Shown here piece by piece: positions 6,511 to 13,768 of a DNA stretch of 14,713 nucleotides. Origin of the DNA: JBKHJA01 sp046538375 (GTDB lineage Bacteria; Acidobacteriota; Aminicenantia; Aminicenantales; Aminicenantaceae); NCBI GenBank assembly GCA_046538375.1, contig JBKHJA010000066.1:1-14713 (forward strand). Direction: 5' to 3'. Both the position numbers and the translations under genes were made by a program. A model generated the notes under the pieces. That model had not been told where the DNA came from. It did no database searches and saw only the letters and a list, made by a program, of their open reading frames with translations. Each line of letters starts with the position of its first letter. The first letter of the stretch is position 1.

Positions 6511-9483
6511 TTATCTCACTTCTGTGTACACCGGCTCACTTTCTCTTCCATAGATATCGCCAGCGGTCAATCCGTATGTATAAACCTTATCCTTTTCCAC
6601 TTGGCGGTGCCAGTACTCAAAAGTCTGGAGGTCAACCTCTTTTAAAAAAATCATATTCCCCTGTTCAACCTGGTAAACCCGGTATTTTTTTATGATTTCT
6701 TGGTTTTCCGGGTTGGCTTCCCAGGTTAAAATACTGATGTATTCGAGCTGGGATAAAGAGCGGTTTTCCTTCTTTTCTCCCTGAAAATGCAGGGGCTGAA
6801 AAAGAGGCGGAATATAGATGTTGAGATTCGCGGTTAGATATTGAGGGCTGTTGGAAGCGTCGGCTGAAGAGATGGTGATTTTTCCTGTGTAGTCTCCTTC
6901 GGATAAACGGGTGATATCCACAGAGACCTGTATTTGGTCCCACTCACCTGAGGAGTCCCCGCTTTGGGGAGAAACGCTCAGCCAATCTCTGTTGTCCTGT
7001 ATTTGATAATGAAGAGTTCCTTCTTTTGAATTTTTAATCTTGAATGTCTGAGCAGGGGGATCAGATGTTCCCTTTTTCCCTGTAAAGGAAAGAGATGATT
7101 TGTCTGTTTCGATTTCAGGGCCGTAGACAGTCAAATCGACGAATAACTGCTGAGGGGAAGCATGGGCTGAGGTGATGTCGATAAAGCCCTGGTAGTTTCC
7201 TCTTACCAGAGGAGAGAGGTCCACAGCCACCTGGATTTCATCCCATTCTCCGGCTGATTCGCCGCTTTGGGGGGACACACTGAGCCACTCCTGACCCGTG
7301 CTGATCTGGTAGCGGAGGGTTCCTTCTGCAGAATTTCTTATTTTGAATGTTTTAGGAGAAGGCTCCGATTCCCCTTTGGTGCCCTCAAAAGAAAGAGAAG
7401 TTTGGTCCAGCTCTATGACCGGACCCAAAACAGCCAGGTCAACGGTAATGGTTTGAGGGCTGTTGGAAGCATAATCAGAGCTGATGGTGATGAGGCCCTG
7501 GTAGTTTCCTCTTACCAGAGGAGAGAGGTCCACAGCCACCTGGATTTCATCCCATTCTCCGGCTGATTCGCCGCTTTGGGGGGACACACTGAGCCACTCC
7601 TGACCCGTGCTGATCTGATAATGGAGAGTCTCTTGGCCGGAGTTTCTTATCCTGAAGGCCTGAGAAGGAGGATTGGATTCTCCTTTTGTCCCCTCAAAAG
7701 AAAGGAGGGTTTTGTCCGTGTCAACGGAAGGAATTGTCTGGAGAAGGGCTTGAAACCAGGCTTCGGCCATGAGTTGATAACCTTCCTGGTTGGGATGGGT
7801 GGAATCACTGTACAGGTTGTAGTTTTTATCTGAATTCACGGAAAACACATCAAATTGATCCACAAAAGTAAGGCCCAGGTCAGAGGCGATGGACCGAATT
7901 TTCTTATTGAGATCCCGGACTCTATTTTTTATGGTTTCTTTTTCCCAAGGGCTGGTGGGAATGGTGGAAGCCAACAGGACTTTCATCCTGAAATCGAGAC
8001 AGCGCTCGCACATCTTCCGCAGGTTAAAGGCGGCTGTGTCCATGGAAATGCTCTGGTCTTTGATGTCGTTGGTGCCCTCCATCAGGAATATAGTCTTTGC
8101 TTGGTCCTCCCTTATCACCGAGCGAATGCGGCTTAGACCTTCAGCCGTTTTTTCGCCCCCGATTCCCCGATTGATGACCTGGCTGTCATGGATGTTTTTA
8201 TGGATGAGTTTTTCCAGGCGGGGTATATATCCTTTTTCCGGAGCAGGTTCAAGATTAAGGACCCCCAGAGTGATGCTGTCCCCAAAGCCTATGTATTTGT
8301 CTCTATCCAGAGCCTTTGTGTGGACAAATTTTATGGGTTGAGCAGGAGAGAAAAGAATATTTTTTTGCTTATGAAAAAAGGGTCCCAGCCATTCATGAAC
8401 ATGAAACAGGGCTGTTTTGATTCCTGATTCCACCTGCCATGAAACCCCTAATTTCTCCTCTGAGATAATGAGCCGAGGAGGAGAGGTCATGGTTTCTTCA
8501 CCGGAGAAAATAAATCTTGATACCCATTCCTCATTCATTCTGTAAGCTAATCCCACCTGCCTTTTTCCATGGTCATATCTTGACCAGGCCACCACAGGAA
8601 TTGTGCCTAAAAACAGCGCAAGACAGGGATGGGTGTCGGCGGCGTCTCGGTCATGAGTGATGGCAAGTGGTCTGGTCCATTTTTTCCCATCCCAGCGGGA
8701 AAGATACAGTTCATAGTCCTCTCCATCGAAAGCGCTCCACGCCAGTTGGGGGAATCCCCGGAAATCTAATGCAGCCCATGGATTGATGTGAGGCACATCC
8801 GAATAGGAGTTGAGGCTTGAAGGCAGGCTCCAGGCTTGGCCGTCAAAACGAGTGTACAGAATTTCATCATGATTTCTGGGGTGCCCTACCCAGAAAAGCC
8901 AGATCAGGCCTGTTCCGTCGGCTATGATCTGGGGACTGAGAGCTGATGAGGAAACCGTGGAAGAAAATTGCCAGGTTTGGCCCGTGGTCACATTTTTAAC
9001 CTGAAGGGTGTATTCATCTTGGAAGAAGTTGATCCATGCCACCCATAATTCATTGCCCAAGGAAAAGTCCAGGCAGGGGGAAAAATTGAATCCCCTTTGA
9101 TCCCCGGTAATGTTTGTCTGATTCACCAGTTGGTTATTCCTCAGCTCCGCCGCATGAATGTCACTGTGGTGAATATCACCTTCTTCCCAGACCAGCCATA
9201 TGTTCCCTGTGCTGTCTTTTTTGCAGAGAAGAGAATTCAAGGGCCGGGTGCAAATGAAATTCTGAATGGATATGATTTCCCTGTCATCTTTTTCTGCTTT
9301 GGCTAAGCTTATTCCTCCCTCAGAGTTTATGTAAACCAGGTTGAATTTTCCTTGGCTGTCGAAGAAAGGCCACCCTTTTTTTCCTGACAGAGATAAAATA
9401 TTTTGGGAAGCAAAGGAGAATCCTGCCAGACAAAAAAACAACAGGAGAACAGAGAATAAGGTGCTTCTGTTTAACCGATTCAA
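6511..9483 (-). CDS. Secreted multidomain SGNH/GDSL hydrolase with beta-propeller-like N-terminus, three BACON-like repeats and an FN3-like end
   Basis: A 990-residue exported protein. Signal peptide at 1-26 (cleavage near FSFA/SQ). Residues about 30-385 carry repeated strand pairs of the kind seen in sialidase/BNR-like propellers (LWVAW, IWLFW, PQLAWSAFDGEDYELY, PVVAWSRYDHG). An SGNH hydrolase domain follows (about 395-585) with all four blocks: GFGDSITLG with Ser403, NRGIGGE (438-444), GTNDI with Asn472, and DSTHPN with Asp560 and His563, so it should be active, most likely as an esterase removing acetyl groups from a glycan. Three BACON-like beta repeats follow (about 590-687, 691-788, 790-890), each with a WLSVSPQSG core, then an FN3-like module (about 905-990). 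No sorting signal is seen at the C-terminus. The start is TTG (9481-9483): no ATG or GTG lies in frame before or within the signal peptide, and AAGGGAA lies just upstream. It heads the leftward operon. Confidence 0.9.
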   Translation of the reverse strand: MNRLNRSTLFSVLLLFFCLAGFSFASQNILSLSGKKGWPFFDSQGKFNLVYINSEGGISLAKAEKDDREIISIQNFICTRPLNSLLCKKDSTGNIWLVWEEGDIHHSDIHAAELRNNQLVNQTNITGDQRGFNFSPCLDFSLGNELWVAWINFFQDEYTLQVKNVTTGQTWQFSSTVSSSALSPQIIADGTGLIWLFWVGHPRNHDEILYTRFDGQAWSLPSSLNSYSDVPHINPWAALDFRGFPQLAWSAFDGEDYELYLSRWDGKKWTRPLAITHDRDAADTHPCLALFLGTIPVVAWSRYDHGKRQVGLAYRMNEEWVSRFIFSGEETMTSPPRLIISEEKLGVSWQVESGIKTALFHVHEWLGPFFHKQKNILFSPAQPIKFVHTKALDRDKYIGFGDSITLGVLNLEPAPEKGYIPRLEKLIHKNIHDSQVINRGIGGEKTAEGLSRIRSVIREDQAKTIFLMEGTNDIKDQSISMDTAAFNLRKMCERCLDFRMKVLLASTIPTSPWEKETIKNRVRDLNKKIRSIASDLGLTFVDQFDVFSVNSDKNYNLYSDSTHPNQEGYQLMAEAWFQALLQTIPSVDTDKTLLSFEGTKGESNPPSQAFRIRNSGQETLHYQISTGQEWLSVSPQSGESAGEWDEIQVAVDLSPLVRGNYQGLITISSDYASNSPQTITVDLAVLGPVIELDQTSLSFEGTKGESEPSPKTFKIRNSAEGTLRYQISTGQEWLSVSPQSGESAGEWDEIQVAVDLSPLVRGNYQGFIDITSAHASPQQLFVDLTVYGPEIETDKSSLSFTGKKGTSDPPAQTFKIKNSKEGTLHYQIQDNRDWLSVSPQSGDSSGEWDQIQVSVDITRLSEGDYTGKITISSADASNSPQYLTANLNIYIPPLFQPLHFQGEKKENRSLSQLEYISILTWEANPENQEIIKKYRVYQVEQGNMIFLKEVDLQTFEYWHRQVEKDKVYTYGLTAGDIYGRESEPVYTEVR
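7186..7308 (-). repeat. Internal 123-bp perfect repeat, second BACON-like unit of the SGNH hydrolase
   Basis: This stretch is base-for-base identical to 7495-7617, at an offset of 309 bases (103 codons). It encodes the core of the second BACON-like module (from QISTGQEWLSVSPQSG to RGNYQG). Confidence 0.93.
7495..7617 (-). repeat. Internal 123-bp perfect repeat, first BACON-like unit of the SGNH hydrolase
   Basis: Identical partner of 7186-7308, encoding the same part of the first BACON-like module. The third module (about 6898-7020) encodes a similar protein sequence but has diverged clearly at the DNA level. Confidence 0.93.
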
Positions 9484-9648
9484 GCTTCTTTCCCTTTCTA
9501 TTTTTGACTTTGGGGCATTCTCTTATTTTTTTGTTTTGATTTTGAATAGAGGTTCCGTCGGATTAAGAGAAGAAAAATCGTTCATGGTGTTTTAAATTCG
9601 GTAAAAAGAAGACTTTATCCTTTGCGGGAACCAAGATCTTAATGCCAT

Positions 9649-9654
9649 ATTATA
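9649..9654 (-). promoter_or_regulatory. Possible -10 box for the leftward SGNH hydrolase operon
   Basis: A perfect TATAAT on the minus strand, about 165 bases before the TTG start. The matching -35 position (9672-9677, CTTTCA) agrees with the consensus at only three of six bases, so this is tentative. Confidence 0.35.
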
Positions 9655-9705
9655 TGAATTTCCCGCCAAAATGAAAGCATCAGGCAGCCGGAAGCTTTAT
9701 AGAAT

Positions 9706-9734
9706 TTGAATTCGCTGATTTTATCCGATATGAT
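9706..9734 (+). promoter_or_regulatory. Sigma70-like promoter for the radical SAM operon
   Basis: TTGAAT (9706-9711), a 17-base spacer and TATGAT (9729-9734). Spacing and boxes are close to the housekeeping consensus. Transcription would start near 9741, giving a leader of roughly 215 bases that contains the hairpin at 9845-9882. Confidence 0.5.
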
Positions 9735-9844
9735 TTATAGTTCAAATGAAGATTATAGAACGAAAGCGTGGGAAAGAAAAGAAAAGATTTGAACACATTT
9801 TTATTTCCATGATAGAGCTGATATAAGAATGTCCTGTGTAAAGA

Positions 9845-9882
9845 GGGGAAGGCTATGGGATGACGAATCCCATGCCTTCCCC
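9845..9882 (+). promoter_or_regulatory. Long hairpin in the leader of the radical SAM operon
   Basis: GGGGAAGGC (9845-9853), one bulged T, ATGGGAT (9855-9861), a 5-base loop GACGA, then ATCCCAT (9867-9873) and GCCTTCCCC (9874-9882): 16 paired bases with a single bulge. No T-run follows on either strand, so it is not a standard intrinsic terminator. It lies about 75 bases before the start codon and does not cover the ribosome binding site. Confidence 0.6.
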
Positions 9883-9956
9883 TTATCACGGATATGGGAA
9901 ATGCTTCCTGTGAGCACCAAATGAAAAGGAGATGAAGCAGCCTAAGAGAGATTGAC

Positions 9957-11396
9957 ATGAACGTTCTTTTTGTCTATTCCCTGGCTGAAGCGCCTTCTCC
10001 TCCTGCCAAGCCGTTGAATTCCTGGACCAAAATCCAGTTGGGCCTCTCTTACATTTCTTCCGTGTTGAAGCGGGCCGGTCATAAAACAAAAACAGTGGTG
10101 CCCGGGCGGGTTAATTTTGAGAAAGGCATAGACAGGGCCATGGATGAGTTCCCGACCGATATCATCTGTTTCACAGCAGTGAGCACAGAATATCCTTTTA
10201 TCCACCAGGTTGCTCAATATGTACGAAGCAAAGCACCTTCTGCCTGCATGGTCATAGGCGGCCCCCATGCCTCGCTTCAACCAGAGGAGGTGATGAAGGG
10301 GCCGTTCGATGCTGTCTGTGTGGGAGAAGGGGAATATCCCGTGAAGGAGTTAGCTTCAGCCCTTGAGGAGGGAAAAAAGCCGGAGGAAATACCCAATCTA
10401 TGGGTCAGGACAGACCACTCCATACAGAAAAACACCACTCGAAAATTTGTGGAAAATTTAGATCAGCTTCCCTTTCCCGATAGAGAGATATGGAAGCCCT
10501 GGGTGGAACATGACACCCAGCACTCTGTGCTGGTGGGAAGAGGCTGTCCCTATCGGTGCACCTACTGCTGCAATCATATGCTCAGAAACCTGGCTGGGGG
10601 CCGGTATGTCCGTTTCCGGTCACCGGCCAATGTCATGGAAGAGATAAGGCACGTATCCAAGGAATTTCCGGACGTATCGGAGATATTTTTGGAGGTAGAG
10701 ACCATAACCGCCAATCAAAAGTGGGCCTTTGAATTTTGCTCCCTGATGGAGGAATTCAATTTTTCTGGTGAAAGACCTGTGGCTTTGGGGACCAATGTGA
10801 GGGTGATCCCGGGAAAAAGTCTCCAGCCGCTTTTTGAGGCTTTCTGCAGGGCCGGGTTTCAGTCTATCAACATGGGAATAGAGTCTGGAAGCGAGAGGGT
10901 AAGGTCTCAGGTCCTGAAGCGCATTTACCGCAACCAGGACCTGATTCGAACCTGTGATGAGGCTCATCAGGCGGGGCTGCGGATAAACGCCTACAATATG
11001 ATCGGCCTTCCTGGGGAGACACCAGAGGATTTTAAGAAGACCCTGGAGGTTAACCGCCGCTGCCTTCCGGAGAGAAACTACCTGTCCATATTCTGTCCTT
11101 ACCCGGGAACAGAGCTGTACAGAGTTTGTGTGGAGAGAGGGCTTAACGTGGAGCTCACACAGGGAAGCATGGAGAGATTCAGGCCGGTTCTGGGCTTGCC
11201 GGAATTCCCGGATAAACAGGTGATGCATTATTTCCGGTGGTTTGACTGGTATGTTTACAGGAGGAAAAAACCTTTGCTGAAAATATTGTCTCATGCCGCC
11301 CTCAGGACTCTTGGCGCCTATCCTCGGCTGTTCCGAGCCTTCCGGTTTGTAACCTCCCGAGGCCCGCTGGCTTCCCTGAGGCGGTGGCTGGGTTAG
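9957..11396 (+). CDS. B12-binding-type radical SAM protein
   Basis: A 479-residue cytosolic enzyme with the two-part layout of cobalamin-dependent radical SAM proteins. The N-terminal Rossmann-like domain (about 1-145) has LGLSYISSVLKRAGH (28-42), an IGGPHASLQPEE block (100-111) and CVGEGEYPVKEL (121-132). The radical SAM barrel has GRGCPYRCTYCCNH with the cluster ligands Cys197, Cys201 and Cys204, then INMGIESGSE and YNMIGLPGETPEDF. Many relatives methylate unactivated carbons or phosphinates or remodel lipids, but the substrate cannot be inferred here. The C-terminus is basic and may dock at the membrane. AAGAGAG lies 6 bases before the ATG. A stronger AAAAGGAG (9925-9932) sits too far upstream to serve it. 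It leads a tight three-gene unit with two membrane proteins, which points to a membrane-associated substrate (inference). Confidence 0.9.
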   Translation: MNVLFVYSLAEAPSPPAKPLNSWTKIQLGLSYISSVLKRAGHKTKTVVPGRVNFEKGIDRAMDEFPTDIICFTAVSTEYPFIHQVAQYVRSKAPSACMVIGGPHASLQPEEVMKGPFDAVCVGEGEYPVKELASALEEGKKPEEIPNLWVRTDHSIQKNTTRKFVENLDQLPFPDREIWKPWVEHDTQHSVLVGRGCPYRCTYCCNHMLRNLAGGRYVRFRSPANVMEEIRHVSKEFPDVSEIFLEVETITANQKWAFEFCSLMEEFNFSGERPVALGTNVRVIPGKSLQPLFEAFCRAGFQSINMGIESGSERVRSQVLKRIYRNQDLIRTCDEAHQAGLRINAYNMIGLPGETPEDFKKTLEVNRRCLPERNYLSIFCPYPGTELYRVCVERGLNVELTQGSMERFRPVLGLPEFPDKQVMHYFRWFDWYVYRRKKPLLKILSHAALRTLGAYPRLFRAFRFVTSRGPLASLRRWLG

Positions 11397-11407
11397 GGAG
11401 ATTCTGG

Positions 11408-11860
11408 ATGAAGAAAAAGTCAAGCCCTGCTTGCCGCTGGATTTTGACCTTGGTTTTGGTCCTGATTTTGGTGGGTCTGGTCTATTACGGCTACCGGAAC
11501 AATCCTTCGGTGGGTCTTCAGGTGTGTTTGGATAATCCTCTTGGTTATGATGGACGAGAGATTGGGGTGGGGACAGAGGCCACGGTAGTAAGACGGCTTA
11601 CCGATGGTTTTATAGTAAAAGAGTTGGGCCGCACCATCCGGGTGGAGGGAAATCCCCAGGAGGCATCCCCGGGAGATTTTGTGCGGATGCGAGGTGTGTT
11701 CCACAAGGAGGGCTACCTGGAATTGAAGCAGCTTTATGTGGCCAAGCAGAGGCGTTTAAAGATTTTGATATCCATAGTGCCGGTTCTTTTTGTGCTGGTT
11801 CTTTTTTTTAGAACTTACCGATTCGACTGGCGCCGGCTGCTTTTCACTGAGAAGGACTGA
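11408..11860 (+). CDS. Two-TM protein with OB-like extracytoplasmic domain, function unknown
   Basis: A 150-residue protein. The first membrane segment is at about 10-29 and the second at about 118-135, so a domain of about 85 residues sits outside the cytosol and a basic tail (FRTYRFDWRR...) returns inside. The middle domain (DGREIGVGTEATVVRR, GRTIRVEGN, GDFVRMRGVF, YLELKQLYV) has the strand and turn pattern of small OB-fold modules of the kind seen in tRNA_anti-like or CcmE-like proteins; the fold is inferred from pattern only. A GTG at 11384 would overlap the upstream gene and add eight residues, but the ATG at 11408 is preferred because GGGAG (11396-11400) lies 7 bases ahead of it. It begins 11 bases after the radical SAM gene and overlaps the next gene by one base. 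No function is assigned. Confidence 0.75.
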   Translation: MKKKSSPACRWILTLVLVLILVGLVYYGYRNNPSVGLQVCLDNPLGYDGREIGVGTEATVVRRLTDGFIVKELGRTIRVEGNPQEASPGDFVRMRGVFHKEGYLELKQLYVAKQRRLKILISIVPVLFVLVLFFRTYRFDWRRLLFTEKD

Positions 11861-12330
11861 TGCCTGATCTCGTCACTCATTTGGCCGCAGCCTACTTTCT
11901 GAAGGTTCCCCGGGGATGGGCTCGGTTTCGGGTGCCCTTTTACCTGGGAGCCATTCTGCCCGATGTTTTGACCCGCTCTGTGGTCATTCTCTACCCTCCC
12001 TCAGACCGGGCTGTGTACAGTGTGCACACACCCGTGGTGAGCGTGGTCCTCTGTTTGCTGGCAGCCCAGTTTTTCGAGAAGAAGATAAGGCCCGGGGTAA
12101 GGGTGAATCTCTTGCTGGGCATAACCCTTCACTTCGGATTGGATTTTTTGCAGAGACATGTGATATCCACCTACTACTGGTTCTTTCCTTTAAGCTTCAA
12201 GACTTTCGAGCTGGGGCTTTTCTGGCCTGAGGATTCCCTGAAATTGGTGCCGCTGTGGCTGGTTTTGATAGCGGTGGTGGAAACAGCTATCCACATAAAA
12301 AAGCGGGTCCAGAAACGCCATATAGGCTAG
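11860..12330 (+). CDS. YdjM-like membrane-bound metal-dependent hydrolase family protein
   Basis: A 156-residue polytopic protein. It opens with PDLVTHLAAAYF (His7), then GAILPDVLTR (Asp35), SVHTPVVS (His56) and LHFGLDFLQRH (His91, Asp95, His100). This arrangement of histidines and aspartates on hydrophobic helices is that of the YdjM/DUF457-type inner-membrane hydrolases, which resemble zinc-dependent phospholipase C in motif order. The substrate is unknown for most of the family. The start codon shares its A with the TGA stop of the preceding gene (TGATG), so translation should be coupled. As the last gene of the operon it ends 22 bases before a foldback repeat. A lipid or lipid-linked intermediate as substrate would match the operon, but that is inference. 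Confidence 0.78.
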   Translation: MPDLVTHLAAAYFLKVPRGWARFRVPFYLGAILPDVLTRSVVILYPPSDRAVYSVHTPVVSVVLCLLAAQFFEKKIRPGVRVNLLLGITLHFGLDFLQRHVISTYYWFFPLSFKTFELGLFWPEDSLKLVPLWLVLIAVVETAIHIKKRVQKRHIG

Positions 12331-12839
12331 GCATTTCCATTTCCGTGATATGGGGTGAGGATTGGGGGGTCGTCAGCACGCTAATTTTCCCCAACGAGTC
12401 CTCGGAGGGGGAACAGCTCCGCTTTCCCCCTTCCGACGCTCGCCCCGATTCCATCGGGCCTCCCTGCCTCCCCTTCTCGAGCGGAGGACAGAGACCTCCG
12501 CTCTGCGACCAAAGGGACATATCCCCTTGGAACCCCACTGATTTGTGGAAAGCCACAAATCAGGAAAATTAGCTCCCGTTCGGACTTCGCTCTCCTCTCC
12601 TTCAGAGAGGAACCGTGCCCGCTCAGTCCTCACAGGGGCTTCCTCACCCCCCATCCCTCACCCTCTTCAATAATTAATTATACTCATCACGGTTTTGGAA
12701 ATTCCCTATATGAGTTAGAAGTTGCCTTTTCAGGAGTTTTCTGGTATCAATCTTTTCTGATTGAAGTCCGTGCTTGGAATAAAATCATGACAGCGAGTGT
12801 TTCGAAGGGAAGGACAAGAAAAGAAAGAAAGCAGGCATC
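12331..12839. other. Intergenic region between the YdjM-like and deacetylase genes
   Basis: 509 bases, mostly filled by the 311-bp repeat copy (12353-12663). The remaining 176 bases before the deacetylase gene are AT-rich then purine-rich. A TAAAAT (12780-12785) could be a -10 box, but no good -35 is spaced correctly. Open frames crossing this region follow the repeat and look accidental. Confidence 0.55.
12353..12663. repeat. Intergenic foldback repeat, copy C (311 bp, longest form)
   Basis: Starts GGGTGAGGATTGGGGGG and ends CCCCCCATCCCTCACCC. It is a nest of inverted repeats: an outer long-range pair GCTAATTTTCC (12380-12390) with GGAAAATTAGC (12563-12573), and inner hairpins including GCGGAGG/CCTCCGC, AAGGG/CCCTT, CTGATTTGTGG/CCACAAATCAG and CCTCTC/GAGAGG (12594-12610). 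Its two ends carry the direct repeat AGTCCTC..AGGGG (12397-12410 and 12625-12638). Its right end is the reverse complement of the partial copy at 14661 with one visible difference over about 50 bases. No transposase is encoded. It follows the YdjM-like gene by 22 bases. Confidence 0.88.
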
Positions 12840-13664
12840 ATGCTCAGCAGGATAAACCAATTCCGCTCCCCATCCCAGCCCATCTCCATTACCGCCTATC
12901 ATTCTATCCACAATTTTCCGGACATCTGCACCATCAGTCCGGAAACGTTCCAGCGTCAAATGGAGTTCATCCACCAGCACTTTTCCATCATTCGGCTTCG
13001 AGAAATCAAAAAGCTCATGAACGCTCAGGATTTATCAAGGAAGGTGGTGATCACTTTTGACGATGCCTTCTGTGACTTCCATGAATTTGCCTATCCCGTT
13101 TTGGAAAAACACCAGATTCCAGCCACAGTGTTTGTCCCCACTGGATTCATAGGGAAGTACAATGAATGGGATTTTCCGTTTCATACATGTCATAAAAGAC
13201 CTGTGATGGATACTGTCCAACTTAAGGAACTGCACAGAACCGGGCTGGTGGACTTTGGCTCCCACACCGTGGACCATGTGAGGCTGAGCGGCCTCAGAGT
13301 GGAAGAGATGAGGCGCCAGGCTTCAGAATCCAGGGAAAGACTGGAAGATCTTCTTTCCACTCCTGTGACCATGTTTTCTTATCCTTACGGCCGCCTGGGT
13401 GAGTTCTCGTCTCTTACCTCCAGGATCTTATCAGAAACAGGTTATAAAATTGGAGTGACCACTCACTGGGGGACCAGAAACGCCCCTCAGGATCTTCTCT
13501 GTCTTAGGCGCATCCGGCTTAAACAGAAGAACAGCTTGAGAACCATAAGATCAAAAATTGAAGGACGCTGCGACTGTATCTTCCTGTTGAGAGCCAGAGT
13601 GATGTTCGGGATGCGGACTCTGAAAGGACTGTTCCCGTCGTCCGGGGGAAAAAGGAAGGAGTGA
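12840..13664 (+). CDS. Polysaccharide deacetylase (NodB homology, CE4 type)
   Basis: A 274-residue protein with the main NodB motifs: TFDDA (Asp74 and Asp75; catalytic base and metal ligand), SHTVDH (His142 and His146 as metal ligands) and SYPYG (180-184) forming the groove side. ITAYHSI near the start (17-23) is the usual first strand of the bacterial branch. Such enzymes remove N- or O-acetyl groups from glycans, using zinc or another divalent metal. There is no obvious signal peptide, so it may act in the cytosol or on lipid-linked precursors at the membrane, or the product could be a glycan-tailoring enzyme of another kind in the same fold. The C-terminal 45 residues are strongly basic. 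Upstream is a purine-rich leader with only a weak GCAGG before the ATG. It is followed after 104 bases by the methyltransferase gene. Confidence 0.88.
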   Translation: MLSRINQFRSPSQPISITAYHSIHNFPDICTISPETFQRQMEFIHQHFSIIRLREIKKLMNAQDLSRKVVITFDDAFCDFHEFAYPVLEKHQIPATVFVPTGFIGKYNEWDFPFHTCHKRPVMDTVQLKELHRTGLVDFGSHTVDHVRLSGLRVEEMRRQASESRERLEDLLSTPVTMFSYPYGRLGEFSSLTSRILSETGYKIGVTTHWGTRNAPQDLLCLRRIRLKQKNSLRTIRSKIEGRCDCIFLLRARVMFGMRTLKGLFPSSGGKRKE

Positions 13665-13753
13665 TCCCTGAGTAAAAGATTCGAGCAGCATGACATGAAC
13701 CGGGTCCAGGATTTTGGCTTCTTTTTTGGGCTTGAGTAATGGCTGAGGGATGA

Positions 13754-13760
13754 GAGAGGA
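13754..13760 (+). promoter_or_regulatory. Ribosome binding site of the methyltransferase gene
   Basis: GAGAGGA, 8 bases before the ATG at 13769. It supports that start over later methionines. Confidence 0.55.
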
Positions 13761-13768
13761 AGCAGGAT

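Larger units (their letters stand above)
9484..9956. other. Divergent promoter region between the SGNH hydrolase and radical SAM genes
   Basis: 473 bases without a credible gene, AT-rich, between outward-reading genes. It contains a sigma70-like promoter for the rightward genes (9706-9734), a possible -10 box for the leftward genes (TATAAT on the minus strand, 9649-9654) and a strong hairpin (9845-9882) in the rightward leader. Small open frames here lack database-like features and are not called. Confidence 0.6.

Noticed and set aside
7186..7617. Tandem DNA repeat as a mobile or phase-variable element
   Set aside because: The period of 309 bases matches one protein domain in frame, so it is an internal domain duplication rather than an inserted element.
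9933..9955. Seven-codon open frame after AAAAGGAG ahead of the radical SAM gene
   Set aside because: The AAAAGGAG touches its ATG directly, too close to work as a ribosome binding site. A leader peptide is possible but unsupported.
11384..11407. GTG start for the two-TM protein
   Set aside because: It overlaps the radical SAM gene and has no good ribosome binding site, while the ATG at 11408 has GGGAG at a 7-base spacing.
10620..11423. Minus-strand open frame of 267 codons
   Set aside because: Antisense to the radical SAM gene, which carries the cysteine motif and other signatures. The antisense translation resembles no family.
12255..12654. Open frames on both strands through the end of the YdjM-like gene and the repeat
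   Set aside because: They follow the repeat's sequence, lack ribosome binding sites and give proline/serine-rich, non-family products.
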